From contig JAITST010000392.1 of assembly GCA_031287585.1 (NCBI GenBank), positions 1-18,187 of the forward strand: 18,187 nt of DNA, in the 5' to 3' direction. The notes beneath the pieces are model-generated. The model was not told the DNA's origin. It did not search any database and worked only from the letters and a program-made list of their open reading frames with translations. Position numbers and translations under genes: made by a program. Positions 1 to 7,054 of the stretch are shown here, in pieces. The DNA comes from Planctomycetaceae bacterium. Its GTDB lineage: Bacteria; Planctomycetota; Planctomycetia; Pirellulales; Thermoguttaceae. The stretch's first letter is position 1; every line of letters begins with the position of its first letter.

Positions 1-909
1 GCCGCACATTTCGCGTACTTGAACATAGCGGACGGTTGCAACCGTGGGTGCAGTTTCTCCGCGATTCCGTCAATACGCGTACGGTTCGTCAGAAAACCGT
101 TCGATGTAGTAGTTGACGAGGGAAAGCGGCTCGCGGATTCGGGCGTGAAAGAGATTTCACTCATCGCACAGGAGACGACGTATTACGGTGTTGACTTGTA
201 TGGTAAGCCAACGTTGTCAAAATTAATTGAGCGTCTGGAACAAATTGACGGCATCGAATGGATTCGTTTGATGTACACATATCCGTTGTTATTCGACGAC
301 AATCTAATCGCACACTTCGGAGCGGGCGGCAAGTTGCTGCCGTACCTCGACATTCCGCTTCAACATTGTAACGACGAAATTTTGAGTCAGATGAAACGTG
401 TCGTGACACGTAAACAAACCGAACAACTTTTGCAACGCTTGCGTGAAAGTAGTAACGATTTGGTTTTGCGAACATCACTGATTGTAGGTTTTCCGGGTGA
501 GACTGACACGATGTTTAATGAGTTGACAGAGTTTGTGAAAAAGTGGAAATTTGAACGAGCGGGAATTTTCAGGTTCTCGTCAGAAGACGGAACGGCGGCT
601 TCAAAACTGGATAACAAAGTCCCGCAGAAAGTTATCAACCAACGTTACAACGAACTGGAAAAGGTTCAACAGGAACTAACGAAACGTTACGCGAGACAGC
701 AAATCGGAAAGCAAATCGCGGTAATTATCGACGCGCCGTTTGAAGAAACAAACGGCAAAATAGTAGCGGATTGCTTCATAGGACGCGCAAAATCCGACGC
801 ACCAGACATTGACCCATACATAATAGTCGGCGGTCAAACCGAAGTCGGCAGAATTGAAAAGTGTGAAGTCGTTGAAGTGTCAGGGAATAATTTGGTTGCG
901 GTGATATGA
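1..909 (+). CDS. rimO: Ribosomal protein S12 methylthiotransferase RimO, 5'-truncated by window edge
   Basis: RimO is a radical-SAM enzyme that adds a methylthio group to an Asp of ribosomal protein S12. The frame is open from base 1, so the N-terminal UPF0004 domain lies outside the window and the real start is not visible. What is present is the radical-SAM core, beginning with the cluster loop (bases 37-60), then the family stretches LIAQETTYYG, IRLMYTYP, YLDIPLQH, TSLIVGFPGET and FSSEDGTAA. A C-terminal TRAM domain follows, containing GRAKSDAPDIDP, which separates RimO from MiaB. The cluster loop reads CNRGCSFS: the third Cys of CxxxCxxC is Ser (codon tcc, 58-60). The Gly usual after the IPSIR/IPSMR motif is Val (codon gta, 79-81). 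Everything downstream looks intact to the TGA stop. Family assignment is secure; activity is doubtful because of the missing cluster ligand. Confidence 0.93.
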   Translation, partial: AAHFAYLNIADGCNRGCSFSAIPSIRVRFVRKPFDVVVDEGKRLADSGVKEISLIAQETTYYGVDLYGKPTLSKLIERLEQIDGIEWIRLMYTYPLLFDDNLIAHFGAGGKLLPYLDIPLQHCNDEILSQMKRVVTRKQTEQLLQRLRESSNDLVLRTSLIVGFPGETDTMFNELTEFVKKWKFERAGIFRFSSEDGTAASKLDNKVPQKVINQRYNELEKVQQELTKRYARQQIGKQIAVIIDAPFEETNGKIVADCFIGRAKSDAPDIDPYIIVGGQTEVGRIEKCEVVEVSGNNLVAVI

Positions 910-1040
910 CAGTGTACAATTTTATTGCATTATTTTACTGCATTATTTTGCAACGACTGCATTAAAATTAAGCACGGCTGTACTTCTTGTGGTTTTTATG
1001 ATATATTTTATTTTACAGAACTTAACGTTAAAAACGACAT

Positions 1041-1063
1041 AAAATTACGAATGGCGTAATTTT
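1041..1063. other. AT-rich perfect hairpin between rimO and the PEP-CTERM gene
   Basis: A 9-bp perfect stem (AAAATTACG, 1041-1049; CGTAATTTT, 1055-1063) with loop AATGG is followed by one more T. A 10-bp palindrome TTAACGTTAA sits just before it (1022-1031). It could act as a weak terminator for rimO, but it lies 130 bp downstream of the stop and the stem is AT-rich, so the role is uncertain. The rest of 910-1150 is AT-rich with a short direct repeat (actgcattatttt-like) and no gene. Confidence 0.4.
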
Positions 1064-1137
1064 TGCGACAAATTTCGTGTGCAGATGCTCGGTTGCTGTC
1101 TGTACAGATATAAAATGTCAGTCAAATCCTATAAAAC

Positions 1138-1143
1138 GAAAGG
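1138..1143 (+). promoter_or_regulatory. Ribosome binding site of the broken PEP-CTERM gene
   Basis: GAAAGG lies 7 bases upstream of the ATG at 1151. It supports this ATG, which begins a signal peptide, rather than the starts further upstream in the same frame. Confidence 0.55.
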
Positions 1144-1150
1144 TAATTCC

Positions 1151-2226
1151 ATGTTCACTTCCCTCTCCTTATCTAAATCCGCCTTTTCAACGTTTCGCGG
1201 TATTAGACATACTGCATTTCTTTCTGTGTGTACTGTTTTGTCCTTGTCGTTTTACATAAGTGCTATTGGCGGATATTGTTGTGGATGGAGTTTTAAAAAA
1301 AGACAGCGGCTATTACGGCAGCAATTATGGTGATTATACGCTCAATAATAGTGCCGGAACAGTTGTAGTGGATGAAAACAGCACGTTGACCAGTTGGGCT
1401 ACCATTGATAATCTCATTACCGAAGATCAGACAGTGGCGGTTGAAAGCCATAGCAACATCAAAAATTTAACTATAGGCGGTGGACATGTTTATAATTATC
1501 AGAATATAGGGACGGCCGTAGTCAACAGAGGAAGTCTGGGCAATGGTGGTTGGGATACAAATAACAATGCAGGTAGCCCAATAACGGGAGCAACTGTCAG
1601 CAAAGTAATCCTCAACGGCGGGAGTGTAATAAATTTCGCTCACTCCGAAAGCATTGGTCCTTATGAACGTGGACAAATTGACTCGGTAGTTATTAATAGC
1701 GGAAATTTGACAAATTACGGTTATGTCAAGGAGGTTGAATTTTATAGCGGAAGGATTATTCTTGACACAAAAGACAGTCAGTCAGATAGATAATCTTTAT
1801 GTGAGAGGAAACGGAACACTATATGTTTCATATTCACCGTTAGAGAGTTCGATTCAGAATGTTTGGTTTGATATGAGTGAAATGTCAAAGATAACGTTTG
1901 GCAACGAAAGTAGTGCTAATTATTTCGGAAATGTTGCTGGTGGGGTTTATCTGGACTTTACAAATGTAGTGCTTTCGGCTGATTACGTATCTTTTGATAT
2001 GAATGACCGTTTTTCGACCTGGAAAGATGTGTGGCAAGGGTTATTCGGATTAACAGATGCGGAAAATTATCAGTACTACTTTGACAGTGAAGAAGGAAAT
2101 ATGCTGTGGATAAAATTAAACATTAATCCAGACCCAGTCGTTCCTGAACCGGCAACGATATTAATCTTCGGTCTTGGTATTAGTACCGCGGCTTTAGCCC
2201 ACGTTGTACGCCGCAAACGGAAATAA
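1151..2226 (+). pseudogene. PEP-CTERM sorting-domain surface protein, broken by two frameshifts
   Basis: Three overlapping frames together make one secreted protein. Frame 1 (from ATG 1151) encodes a signal peptide: basic start, then the hydrophobic segment around TAFLSVCTVLSLSFYISA. Frame 2 (about 1263-1793) encodes a Gly/Asn/Ser-rich repetitive body with phrases such as ATIDNLI, NIKNLTIGGG and IDSVVINSGN, typical of beta-helical surface proteins. Frame 3 (about 1785-2226) ends in VPEPATILIFGLGIS, a transmembrane stretch and RRKRK. This is the tripartite PEP-CTERM signal that an exosortase recognises for cell-surface sorting. Dropping one base near 1262-1268 gives ...ISALADIVVDG, with an ALA signal-peptidase site. 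Dropping one 4-base unit of the CAGT repeat at 1775-1785 rejoins KDSQ to IDNLYV. About 357 residues result. Substrate and partners are unknown. It is probably a recent pseudogene, though sequencing error or phase variation is possible. Confidence 0.82.
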
Positions 2227-2308
2227 GAAAAGAATATCGCACTGTTTGTTAGGATGTTTGTAGTATTTTCACAGACATAGTAATATCAATCGCGAGAGCA
2301 CGAAGAAA

Positions 2309-2422
2309 AATAGGCTTGTTCGGAAACTAAAACAAGTCGTTGGAATTGTTGAAAAATGCGGGATATTTTGTTTGCCCCCAATACTTATTTTCTCTATTCT
2401 CACGTTTCCGAACAAGTCTAAT
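2309..2422. repeat. MITE-like element with 19-bp terminal inverted repeats
   Basis: The left end (2309-2327, containing GGCTTGTTCGGAAAC) and right end (2404-2422, containing GTTTCCGAACAAGTC) are inverted copies matching at about 17 of 19 positions. A TA dinucleotide lies just outside each (2311-2312 and 2419-2420), so the element proper would be 2313-2418, about 106 bp. Short length, terminal repeats, TA flanks and no coding capacity are what a non-autonomous transposon looks like. TA targets are known for IS630 and some IS5-group elements. No transposase with these ends is in the window, so the parent is unknown. Confidence 0.55.
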
Positions 2423-2430
2423 GAATTTTT

Positions 2431-2536
2431 TATACTGCGAAACGCTAAAAAACTGACATTCAGTCATAGCAACCAACTTTGTTCCCAGTTGCCATGATCG
2501 TTTCAAAATGTCATTTGATTGGCGTTTCGCAGTATA
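2431..2536. repeat. Second MITE-like inverted-repeat element (106 bp)
   Basis: The arms 2431-2459 and 2508-2536 are inverted copies. The outer 15 bases (TATACTGCGAAACGC) are identical and about 25 of 29 match overall. The 48-bp centre continues the dyad imperfectly: TCATaGCAA..AACT is mirrored by AGTTGCCATGA around a short loop. It could fold into one long hairpin, as a MITE or as RNA. It starts only 12 bp after the previous element and is the same size, but the terminal sequences differ. Confidence 0.55.
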
Positions 2537-2942
2537 GATTCTGTGTTTGTGGCACAAACATTTCTGTTGATGTCAATGTGTACACATTGCTATCTAAAAT
2601 ATACCTTACAACATCATCACATCAATATTTTTTGGTTTGAAATTTTGGATTAAATAATTTTTTTACATCGGATTTATAGTTTGTATTGACTTGCTACAAA
2701 CATTCATTGATTCCGTTTTTGAAATTTTCAAAAGTTTTGTGGTAGGTGTTGTACAAACATTACTTCTTGACAAACTTTCACAATCTTTCAATCCAATCGA
2801 AGTTCGGGCGATAACTCGGAACTTTCAACATTTCTGTTCCCTTGCATTGCAAGTAAATTTCTAATACACTATAACGGAGCAACGTTGCTATTGTAATAAT
2901 GTTTACTGGCGTTGCAAGGTGTATAACACGTTTTGTTTTAAG

Positions 2943-3023
2943 GGTGTGTAAAAATTAGTGGGGGATCCATTGTAAATAGTTTTTTCACCACGAAGACAAA
3001 ATCCCCATTTATTTTTACACACC
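2943..3023. repeat. Inverted-repeat element, copy A of a three-copy family
   Basis: The left arm (2943-2966) reads GGTGTGTAAAAATTAG followed by TGGGGGAT. The right arm (3001-3023) is ATCCCCATTTATTTTT followed by ACACACC. The arms pair over about 23 bases with few mismatches and a 34-base spacer. Related left arms occur at 9100-9127 (GTAGAAATTAGTGGGAAATCC core) and 17916-17934 (GTAAACTTTAGTGGGGGAT), and the last has its own GTCCCCATATTTAC right arm. Size, paired ends and dispersed copies suggest a small mobile repeat. A structured RNA or terminator-like hairpin is the alternative. Confidence 0.6.
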
Positions 3024-3053
3024 ATTGTTTCAAAATTTTCCGACCCCGTAGTG

Positions 3054-3080
3054 TTGCAATCGCGTAATTTCTGTTATAAT
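3054..3080 (+). promoter_or_regulatory. Sigma-70-type promoter for apgM
   Basis: A perfect TATAAT (3075-3080) is preceded by TG at -15/-14, giving the extended -10 TGTTATAAT. A TTGCAA (3054-3059) sits 15 bases upstream as a weak, short-spaced -35. It lies about 60 bases before the apgM start on the same strand. The extended -10 compensates for the poor -35. Confidence 0.6.
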
Positions 3081-3143
3081 ACTATTCCGTTTTGAAACCG
3101 GTTTCGGTTTCCTCATTATTTAACAGAAAGGGATAACTTCATT

Positions 3144-4349
3144 ATGGACAACCATGAATTGATTCAAACTTTACAAGAACAGAACGACAACAAGATTGTT
3201 ATGCTTGTCTCCGATGGTATCGGCGGCTTGCCGCTTAAGCCGGGTGGTAAGACTGAACTCGAAACGGCGAAAACCCCGAATCTCGACGCTCTCGCTAAAA
3301 TTGGTGTTAGCGGTATGTCAACGCCGATTAAACCGGGTATTACGCCGGGCAGCGGTCCGGGACACCTTGGTATTTTTGGTTACGACCCGATGAAGTACAT
3401 CATCGGTCGCGGTGCTTTGGAAGCGGCTGGAATCGGGTTTGCGTTGGGACCGAACGATGTCGCGATTCGTTGCAACTTTTGTACAATCGACAAAACGGGC
3501 AACATTAGCGACCGACGTGCGGGGCGTATTCCGAGTGACGAAAGTGCCGCGGTGGTAAACATTTTGAAACAGATTAAATTGCCCGATGTCGAACTGTTTG
3601 TTGAACCTGTGAAGGAACATCGTTTCGTGCTGGTGATTCGTGGAAAAGGTCTCGGCGGAAACGTTGCTGATACCGACCCGCAAAAAACAAGTGTGCCGCC
3701 GCTCGACCCGATAGCGCACGACGACGAAAGTAAGAAAACGGCAGAGTTGGCGAAGGAGTTCTACAACCAAGCGAAGAAGTTGTTGGCTGACCAACCAAAG
3801 GCAAACTGTTTGACAATGCGAGGGTTCGCGAAACGTCCGGCGTTACCGTCTTACAAAGAGTTGTATGGTTTGAACGCTGCGTGCATTGCGGTTTATCCGA
3901 TGTACAAGGGTTTAGCGTCGCTGGTTGGAATGGAAGTTATCGGTGAGGCGAAAACGCTTCAAGAAGAAATTGATGTTCTCGAAAAACGTTGGAACGATTA
4001 CAACTTTTTCTTCGTTCATTTCAAATATACCGACAGTCGCGGCGAGGACGGCGACTTCGACGCGAAAGCGAAGATGATAGAAGAACTGGACGCGATTGTA
4101 CCCAGAATCACGGCATTGAAGCCGTCGTGCTTGGTTGTGACAGGCGACCATAGTACGCCCGCAAAGATGGCATCGCATAGTTTCCATCCGGTACCGACGC
4201 TAATGGTGTCGGAGATAGCGAGAACGGACGACGTTCAAGAGTACGGAGAAACGGCGGCAAATCACGGCGGATTGGGGCACTTCGACGCTATGTACATTAT
4301 GCAACTTGCAATGGCACACGCGGAACGGCTCGCAAAGTTCGGAGCGTAA
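3144..4349 (+). CDS. apgM: 2,3-bisphosphoglycerate-independent phosphoglycerate mutase, archaeal type (ApgM family)
   Basis: This cytosolic enzyme interconverts 3- and 2-phosphoglycerate in glycolysis and gluconeogenesis. The 401-residue protein has the alkaline-phosphatase-superfamily layout: metal-binding VSDGIGG (Asp24) near the N-terminus, and the nucleophile Ser70 in PGSGPGHLGIFGYDP, the ApgM signature. These are followed by the family insert with GRGALEAAGIGF, RCNFCTID and DRRAGRI. The late metal ligands are in FVHFKYTDSRGEDGD, GDHSTP, HSFHPVP and NHGGLGHFDA. Length fits the 400-residue archaeal/bacterial ApgM group, not the 510-residue GpmI. The ATG is preceded by AGAAAGGG at 3125-3132. 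The gene has its own promoter and a strong terminator directly after it, so it is probably monocistronic. No defect is seen. Confidence 0.95.
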   Translation: MDNHELIQTLQEQNDNKIVMLVSDGIGGLPLKPGGKTELETAKTPNLDALAKIGVSGMSTPIKPGITPGSGPGHLGIFGYDPMKYIIGRGALEAAGIGFALGPNDVAIRCNFCTIDKTGNISDRRAGRIPSDESAAVVNILKQIKLPDVELFVEPVKEHRFVLVIRGKGLGGNVADTDPQKTSVPPLDPIAHDDESKKTAELAKEFYNQAKKLLADQPKANCLTMRGFAKRPALPSYKELYGLNAACIAVYPMYKGLASLVGMEVIGEAKTLQEEIDVLEKRWNDYNFFFVHFKYTDSRGEDGDFDAKAKMIEELDAIVPRITALKPSCLVVTGDHSTPAKMASHSFHPVPTLMVSEIARTDDVQEYGETAANHGGLGHFDAMYIMQLAMAHAERLAKFGA

Positions 4350-4362
4350 AAACCACAACGAG

Positions 4363-4395
4363 GCGGGTAATTGTTTTGTTACCCGCTTTACATTT
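4363..4395 (+). terminator. Rho-independent terminator after apgM
   Basis: A perfect 8-bp stem GCGGGTAA (4363-4370) / TTACCCGC (4379-4386), with an 8-base loop, is followed by a T-rich tail (TTTACATTTTG). It starts 13 bases after the apgM stop and separates apgM from the fabZ-like gene. Confidence 0.8.
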
Positions 4396-4475
4396 TGCTT
4401 TTTGATTTGTTTTTCGATGTAATAACTTGTAAGTATTCGCGGATATTTTTCATAACCACCCTTCCCCTAAATATA

Positions 4476-4913
4476 ATGCCTACACAAGAAGTGCTTGATG
4501 CGATACCGCATCGCGACCCGTTTTTGTTTGTCGATGAAATTGTCGAACTAAAAGAAGAAGAGATACTTTGTAAGAAGACTTTTACAGGCAACGAAACGTT
4601 TTTCCAAGGACATTATCCCGGATTTCCAATCGTGCCGGGCGTGTTGCTTTGTGAGGCGGCGTTGCAGAGTGGTGCAATACTCCTAACAAAAATTTTCGCC
4701 AACGAAAACATCGGTCCCCGTCTGCCGGTAGTAGCGAAGACCGAGCAGCTGCGTTTCAAACAAATAGTGCGACCGGGCGATACAATAATGATGCACGTAA
4801 AGTACAAAGAGAAAATGCAATCAATGTACTTCCTGCGTGCAAAAGTAACACTAAACGACAAACCAGCGTTACAATTCGACTTCGCGTGCGCACTGACCGA
4901 ACGACCGCAGTGA
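4476..4913 (+). CDS. fabZ: FabZ-like 3-hydroxyacyl-ACP dehydratase (hotdog fold)
   Basis: The predicted reaction is removal of water from 3-hydroxyacyl-ACP in fatty-acid elongation. The 145-residue product begins with the FabZ opening LDAIPHRDPFLFVDEI. It carries the active-site block GHYPGFPIVPGVLLCEA, with catalytic His46 and Glu60, and then the hotdog strand phrase RFKQIVRPGDTI. I chose the ATG at 4476 because family homology begins there. An upstream ATG (4371) would add 35 hydrophobic, non-homologous residues and overlap the apgM terminator. No clear Shine-Dalgarno precedes 4476. The family also contains non-ACP dehydratases and lipid-pathway paralogues, and whether this is the housekeeping copy cannot be decided here. 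Confidence 0.88.
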   Translation: MPTQEVLDAIPHRDPFLFVDEIVELKEEEILCKKTFTGNETFFQGHYPGFPIVPGVLLCEAALQSGAILLTKIFANENIGPRLPVVAKTEQLRFKQIVRPGDTIMMHVKYKEKMQSMYFLRAKVTLNDKPALQFDFACALTERPQ

Positions 4914-4964
4914 TATTCGTATAACGCTAAAATCATTTCTGACTTATAGAATACGAGATTTATT

Positions 4965-5639
4965 ATGTCATTACCAGATACAACCGGTGCATCGTTTGAA
5001 CGTGCGTGGGCGGCGATAGAAAGACTTGCCGAGCAGCAAAATGAACGTGCTAAAAAAAGTGACGCAGAAATGGAAGAGTTGCGCAAACGAACCGCTGAAA
5101 CACAGGAAAGCCAAGAAAAACTGACGACAGCAATATATCTTCTCATAGATGAAATCAAGGAAGATATAAAAGATTTGCGGGCAAGCCGGAAACGTTTTGA
5201 CCGTGAGATGGGAAAATTGTCACAGCGGTTTGGTGATATTATTGAGGAAATTTTCAAACCGAATTTAGCGAAGAAGTTCAAAAAACTTGGTTTTGAATTT
5301 GAAAGAGAAAATTTGCGTGTTAAGATTGAATCAGACGGAAAAATTATACTGGAATTAGATATATTTCTTGAAAACGGTGATTCAGTTATGGTTGTTGAAG
5401 TCAAATCGCATCCAACGGAGCGTGACGTGACAGAGTTGGTTAATCGTATCAAACGGTTGCGCGAATATCTCGACGCGCGTAACGACCATCGAAAAATTTA
5501 CGGTGCAATCGGCGGAATGAAAATAAGCAGGAATGTCAAAGAATATACGATGGTAAACGGTATGTATGTAATAGAACCCTCTGGTCGTTCAGTCCGCATC
5601 TGCGAAACGTCATCCGATTTTCACGCAAGTTACTGGTAA
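4965..5639 (+). CDS. Hypothetical protein: coiled coil plus PD-(D/E)XK nuclease-like domain (DUF3782-like)
   Basis: The 224-residue protein has two parts. Residues about 10-85 are highly charged and predicted helical/coiled coil (AEQQNERAKKSDAEMEELRK and following). Residues about 86-205 look like a PD-(D/E)XK fold: a helix with GDIIEEIF, then LELDIFLENGD and VMVVEVKS. Asp132 and Glu145-x-Lys147 would be the metal-binding and catalytic residues. This architecture matches what I know of DUF3782-type proteins, common in cyanobacteria and other bacteria and often in many copies. No restriction or defence partner is adjacent; it sits among housekeeping genes on the same strand. The start ATG has only a weak ACGAG upstream. 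DNA cleavage is inferred from the motif and the true substrate is unknown. Confidence 0.8.
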   Translation: MSLPDTTGASFERAWAAIERLAEQQNERAKKSDAEMEELRKRTAETQESQEKLTTAIYLLIDEIKEDIKDLRASRKRFDREMGKLSQRFGDIIEEIFKPNLAKKFKKLGFEFERENLRVKIESDGKIILELDIFLENGDSVMVVEVKSHPTERDVTELVNRIKRLREYLDARNDHRKIYGAIGGMKISRNVKEYTMVNGMYVIEPSGRSVRICETSSDFHASYW

Positions 5640-5668
5640 AAAACAATCACTACTCACAATCCAAAAAA

Positions 5669-7054
5669 ATGTTACACACAGACGAAATCCTCTCCACTAT
5701 CCGTATGTTACACGACGAGCATCTTGACGTTCGTGCTGTTACGTTGGCACTTAACCTGAATGACTGTGCCGCTCCGGGTATTGACCACGTTTGCCGCAAA
5801 GTTTATCACAAGATAACGTCACGGGCGCGAAATCTTGTTTCGATTTGTAACGAGGTCGGCGGCAAGTATGGTATTCCTGTTACGAACAAACGTCTCGCAA
5901 TTTCGCCCGCGTCTGCGTTGCTTTCCGGTCACGGGACTAATGCTGCGGTCGAACTTGCGAAGACACTTGACCGTGCGGCGGCGGATTGCGGTATCGACAT
6001 TGTCGGCGGTTTTTCCGCTCTCGTTCACAAAGGGATAACCAACGGCGACCAAGTTGTTATTGAATCGTTGCCGGAAGTTATGGCGGCTACGAAACGTGTT
6101 TGCGCGTCGATAAATGTTGCGTCGCGGAAAGCGGGAATAAATATGTCCGCGATTCATCTCGTCGGACAAACGTTACCGAAGATAGCCGAAGCAACAGCAG
6201 ACCAACGCGGATTCGGTTGCGCGAAACTCGTAGTGTTTGCGAACATACCGGAAGACAACCCGTTCATGGCTGGTGCGTATGTCGGAGCGGGTGAACCGGA
6301 GGAAGCAGTGAACATCGGCGTTAGCGGACCGGGCGTTGTTGACTGTGCGCTCAAACGGCGTATCGCGTTTGCGGAAGCAAACGGCAAACACCTCACTCTC
6401 GGCGACCTTGCGGAAGAAATCAAACTTACGTCGTTTCGTGTTACACGTGTTGGCGAGTTGATAGGACGCGAAGTTGCGGAACGGCTCGGGGTCGTGTTTG
6501 GAATTGTTGACTTGTCGCTCGCGCCAACGCCAACGGTCGGCGACAGTATCGGTGAGATTCTTAAAACACTTGGTATCGCGAAGTTCGGTGCGCCGGGTTC
6601 AACTGCGGCGATTGCGATGTTGAACGACGCGGTGAAGAAGGGCGGCTTGTTCGCGTCGAGTTCGGTTGGCGGTTTGAGCGGTGCGTTCATACCGGTTTCG
6701 GAAGATTCAACGTTAGCGGCAGCGGTAAAGCAAGGTTATCTTACGTTGGAAAAACTCGAAGCAATGACATCGGTTTGCAGTGTCGGACTGGATATGGTAC
6801 TGATACCGGGCGACACGTCGCCGGAAACAATCGCCGCACTGATAGCCGACGAAATGGCAATCGGTGTAATCAACAACAAAACAACAGCCGCACGCCTGAT
6901 ACCGGTACCCGGAGCAAAGGCAGGCGACTGGGTTGACTTCGGCGGCTTGTTCGGTGCGTCGCCGGTACTTGAAGTACCAAACGTATCGGCGAGCGACAGT
7001 TTTGTACGATTCGGAGGCAGAATACCGGCACCGCTTCAATCGCTGGGGAATTGA
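5669..7054 (+). CDS. UPF0210 (DUF711/PFL-like) family protein
   Basis: The 461-residue product matches the UPF0210/DUF711 family along its full length. Recognisable stretches are the opening TDEILSTIRMLHDEHLDVR, then KRLAISPASAL, GGFSALVHKG, HLVGQTLPKIAEAT, GCAKLVVFANIPEDNPFMAGAY, GVSGPGVV, and SSSVGGLSGAFIPVSED near the C-terminus. The family is structurally related to pyruvate formate-lyase-type proteins but its biochemical role is not established, so I assign none. The ATG at 5669 follows the previous stop by 29 bases in an A-rich leader without a good Shine-Dalgarno. The stop TGA (7052-7054) shares its last base with the tgt start, which indicates co-transcription and coupled translation. 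No irregularity is seen. Confidence 0.92.
   Translation: MLHTDEILSTIRMLHDEHLDVRAVTLALNLNDCAAPGIDHVCRKVYHKITSRARNLVSICNEVGGKYGIPVTNKRLAISPASALLSGHGTNAAVELAKTLDRAAADCGIDIVGGFSALVHKGITNGDQVVIESLPEVMAATKRVCASINVASRKAGINMSAIHLVGQTLPKIAEATADQRGFGCAKLVVFANIPEDNPFMAGAYVGAGEPEEAVNIGVSGPGVVDCALKRRIAFAEANGKHLTLGDLAEEIKLTSFRVTRVGELIGREVAERLGVVFGIVDLSLAPTPTVGDSIGEILKTLGIAKFGAPGSTAAIAMLNDAVKKGGLFASSSVGGLSGAFIPVSEDSTLAAAVKQGYLTLEKLEAMTSVCSVGLDMVLIPGDTSPETIAALIADEMAIGVINNKTTAARLIPVPGAKAGDWVDFGGLFGASPVLEVPNVSASDSFVRFGGRIPAPLQSLGN

Larger units (their letters stand above)
2227..3143. other. Gene-free, palindrome-rich intergenic region
   Basis: I find no convincing gene in these 917 bases. The region contains two neighbouring elements of about 106 bp with terminal inverted repeats (2313-2418 and 2431-2536), then a cluster of perfect palindromes. 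These include TGTTTGTG-G-CACAAACA (2544-2560), CAATGTGTACACATTG (2574-2589), CTTGCA-T-TGCAAG (2841-2853) and AGCAACGTTGCT (2878-2889), plus a GTTTGTA/TACAAAC hairpin (2679-2701). The word ACAAACATT occurs three times (2554, 2696, 2753). A repeat copy at 2943-3023 and the apgM promoter close the region. A 76-codon minus-strand open frame (2327-2557) merely spans the inverted repeats and is not called. Confidence 0.6.

Noticed and set aside
1295..1301. Programmed slippage at the A7 run as normal expression of the PEP-CTERM gene
   Set aside because: Shifting there would leave an unlikely GYCCGWSF segment after the signal peptide, while a shift upstream gives ALADIVVDG with a good cleavage site; the second break would still remain.
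2327..2557. 76-codon minus-strand ORF as a transposase remnant
   Set aside because: It runs through two inverted-repeat elements, and its residues mostly translate the repeats. No transposase motif is visible.
2540..2900. Replication origin
   Set aside because: Palindromes and AT-rich DNA are present but no cluster of DnaA boxes (TTATNCACA) and no dnaA/dnaN/parAB genes nearby.
910..3143. CRISPR array or tandem repeat array
   Set aside because: Repeated words are short, irregularly spaced and palindromic; there are no regularly spaced direct repeats with unique spacers and no cas genes.
4613..5452. 279-codon open frame on the minus strand opposite fabZ and the PD-(D/E)XK gene
   Set aside because: It is antisense to two genes with clear family motifs, crosses their boundary, is Ser/Arg-rich without domain resemblance, and is best explained as a shadow frame.
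7000..7053. preQ1 riboswitch controlling tgt
   Set aside because: The tgt start overlaps the previous stop, leaving no leader, and no preQ1 pseudoknot pattern is visible.
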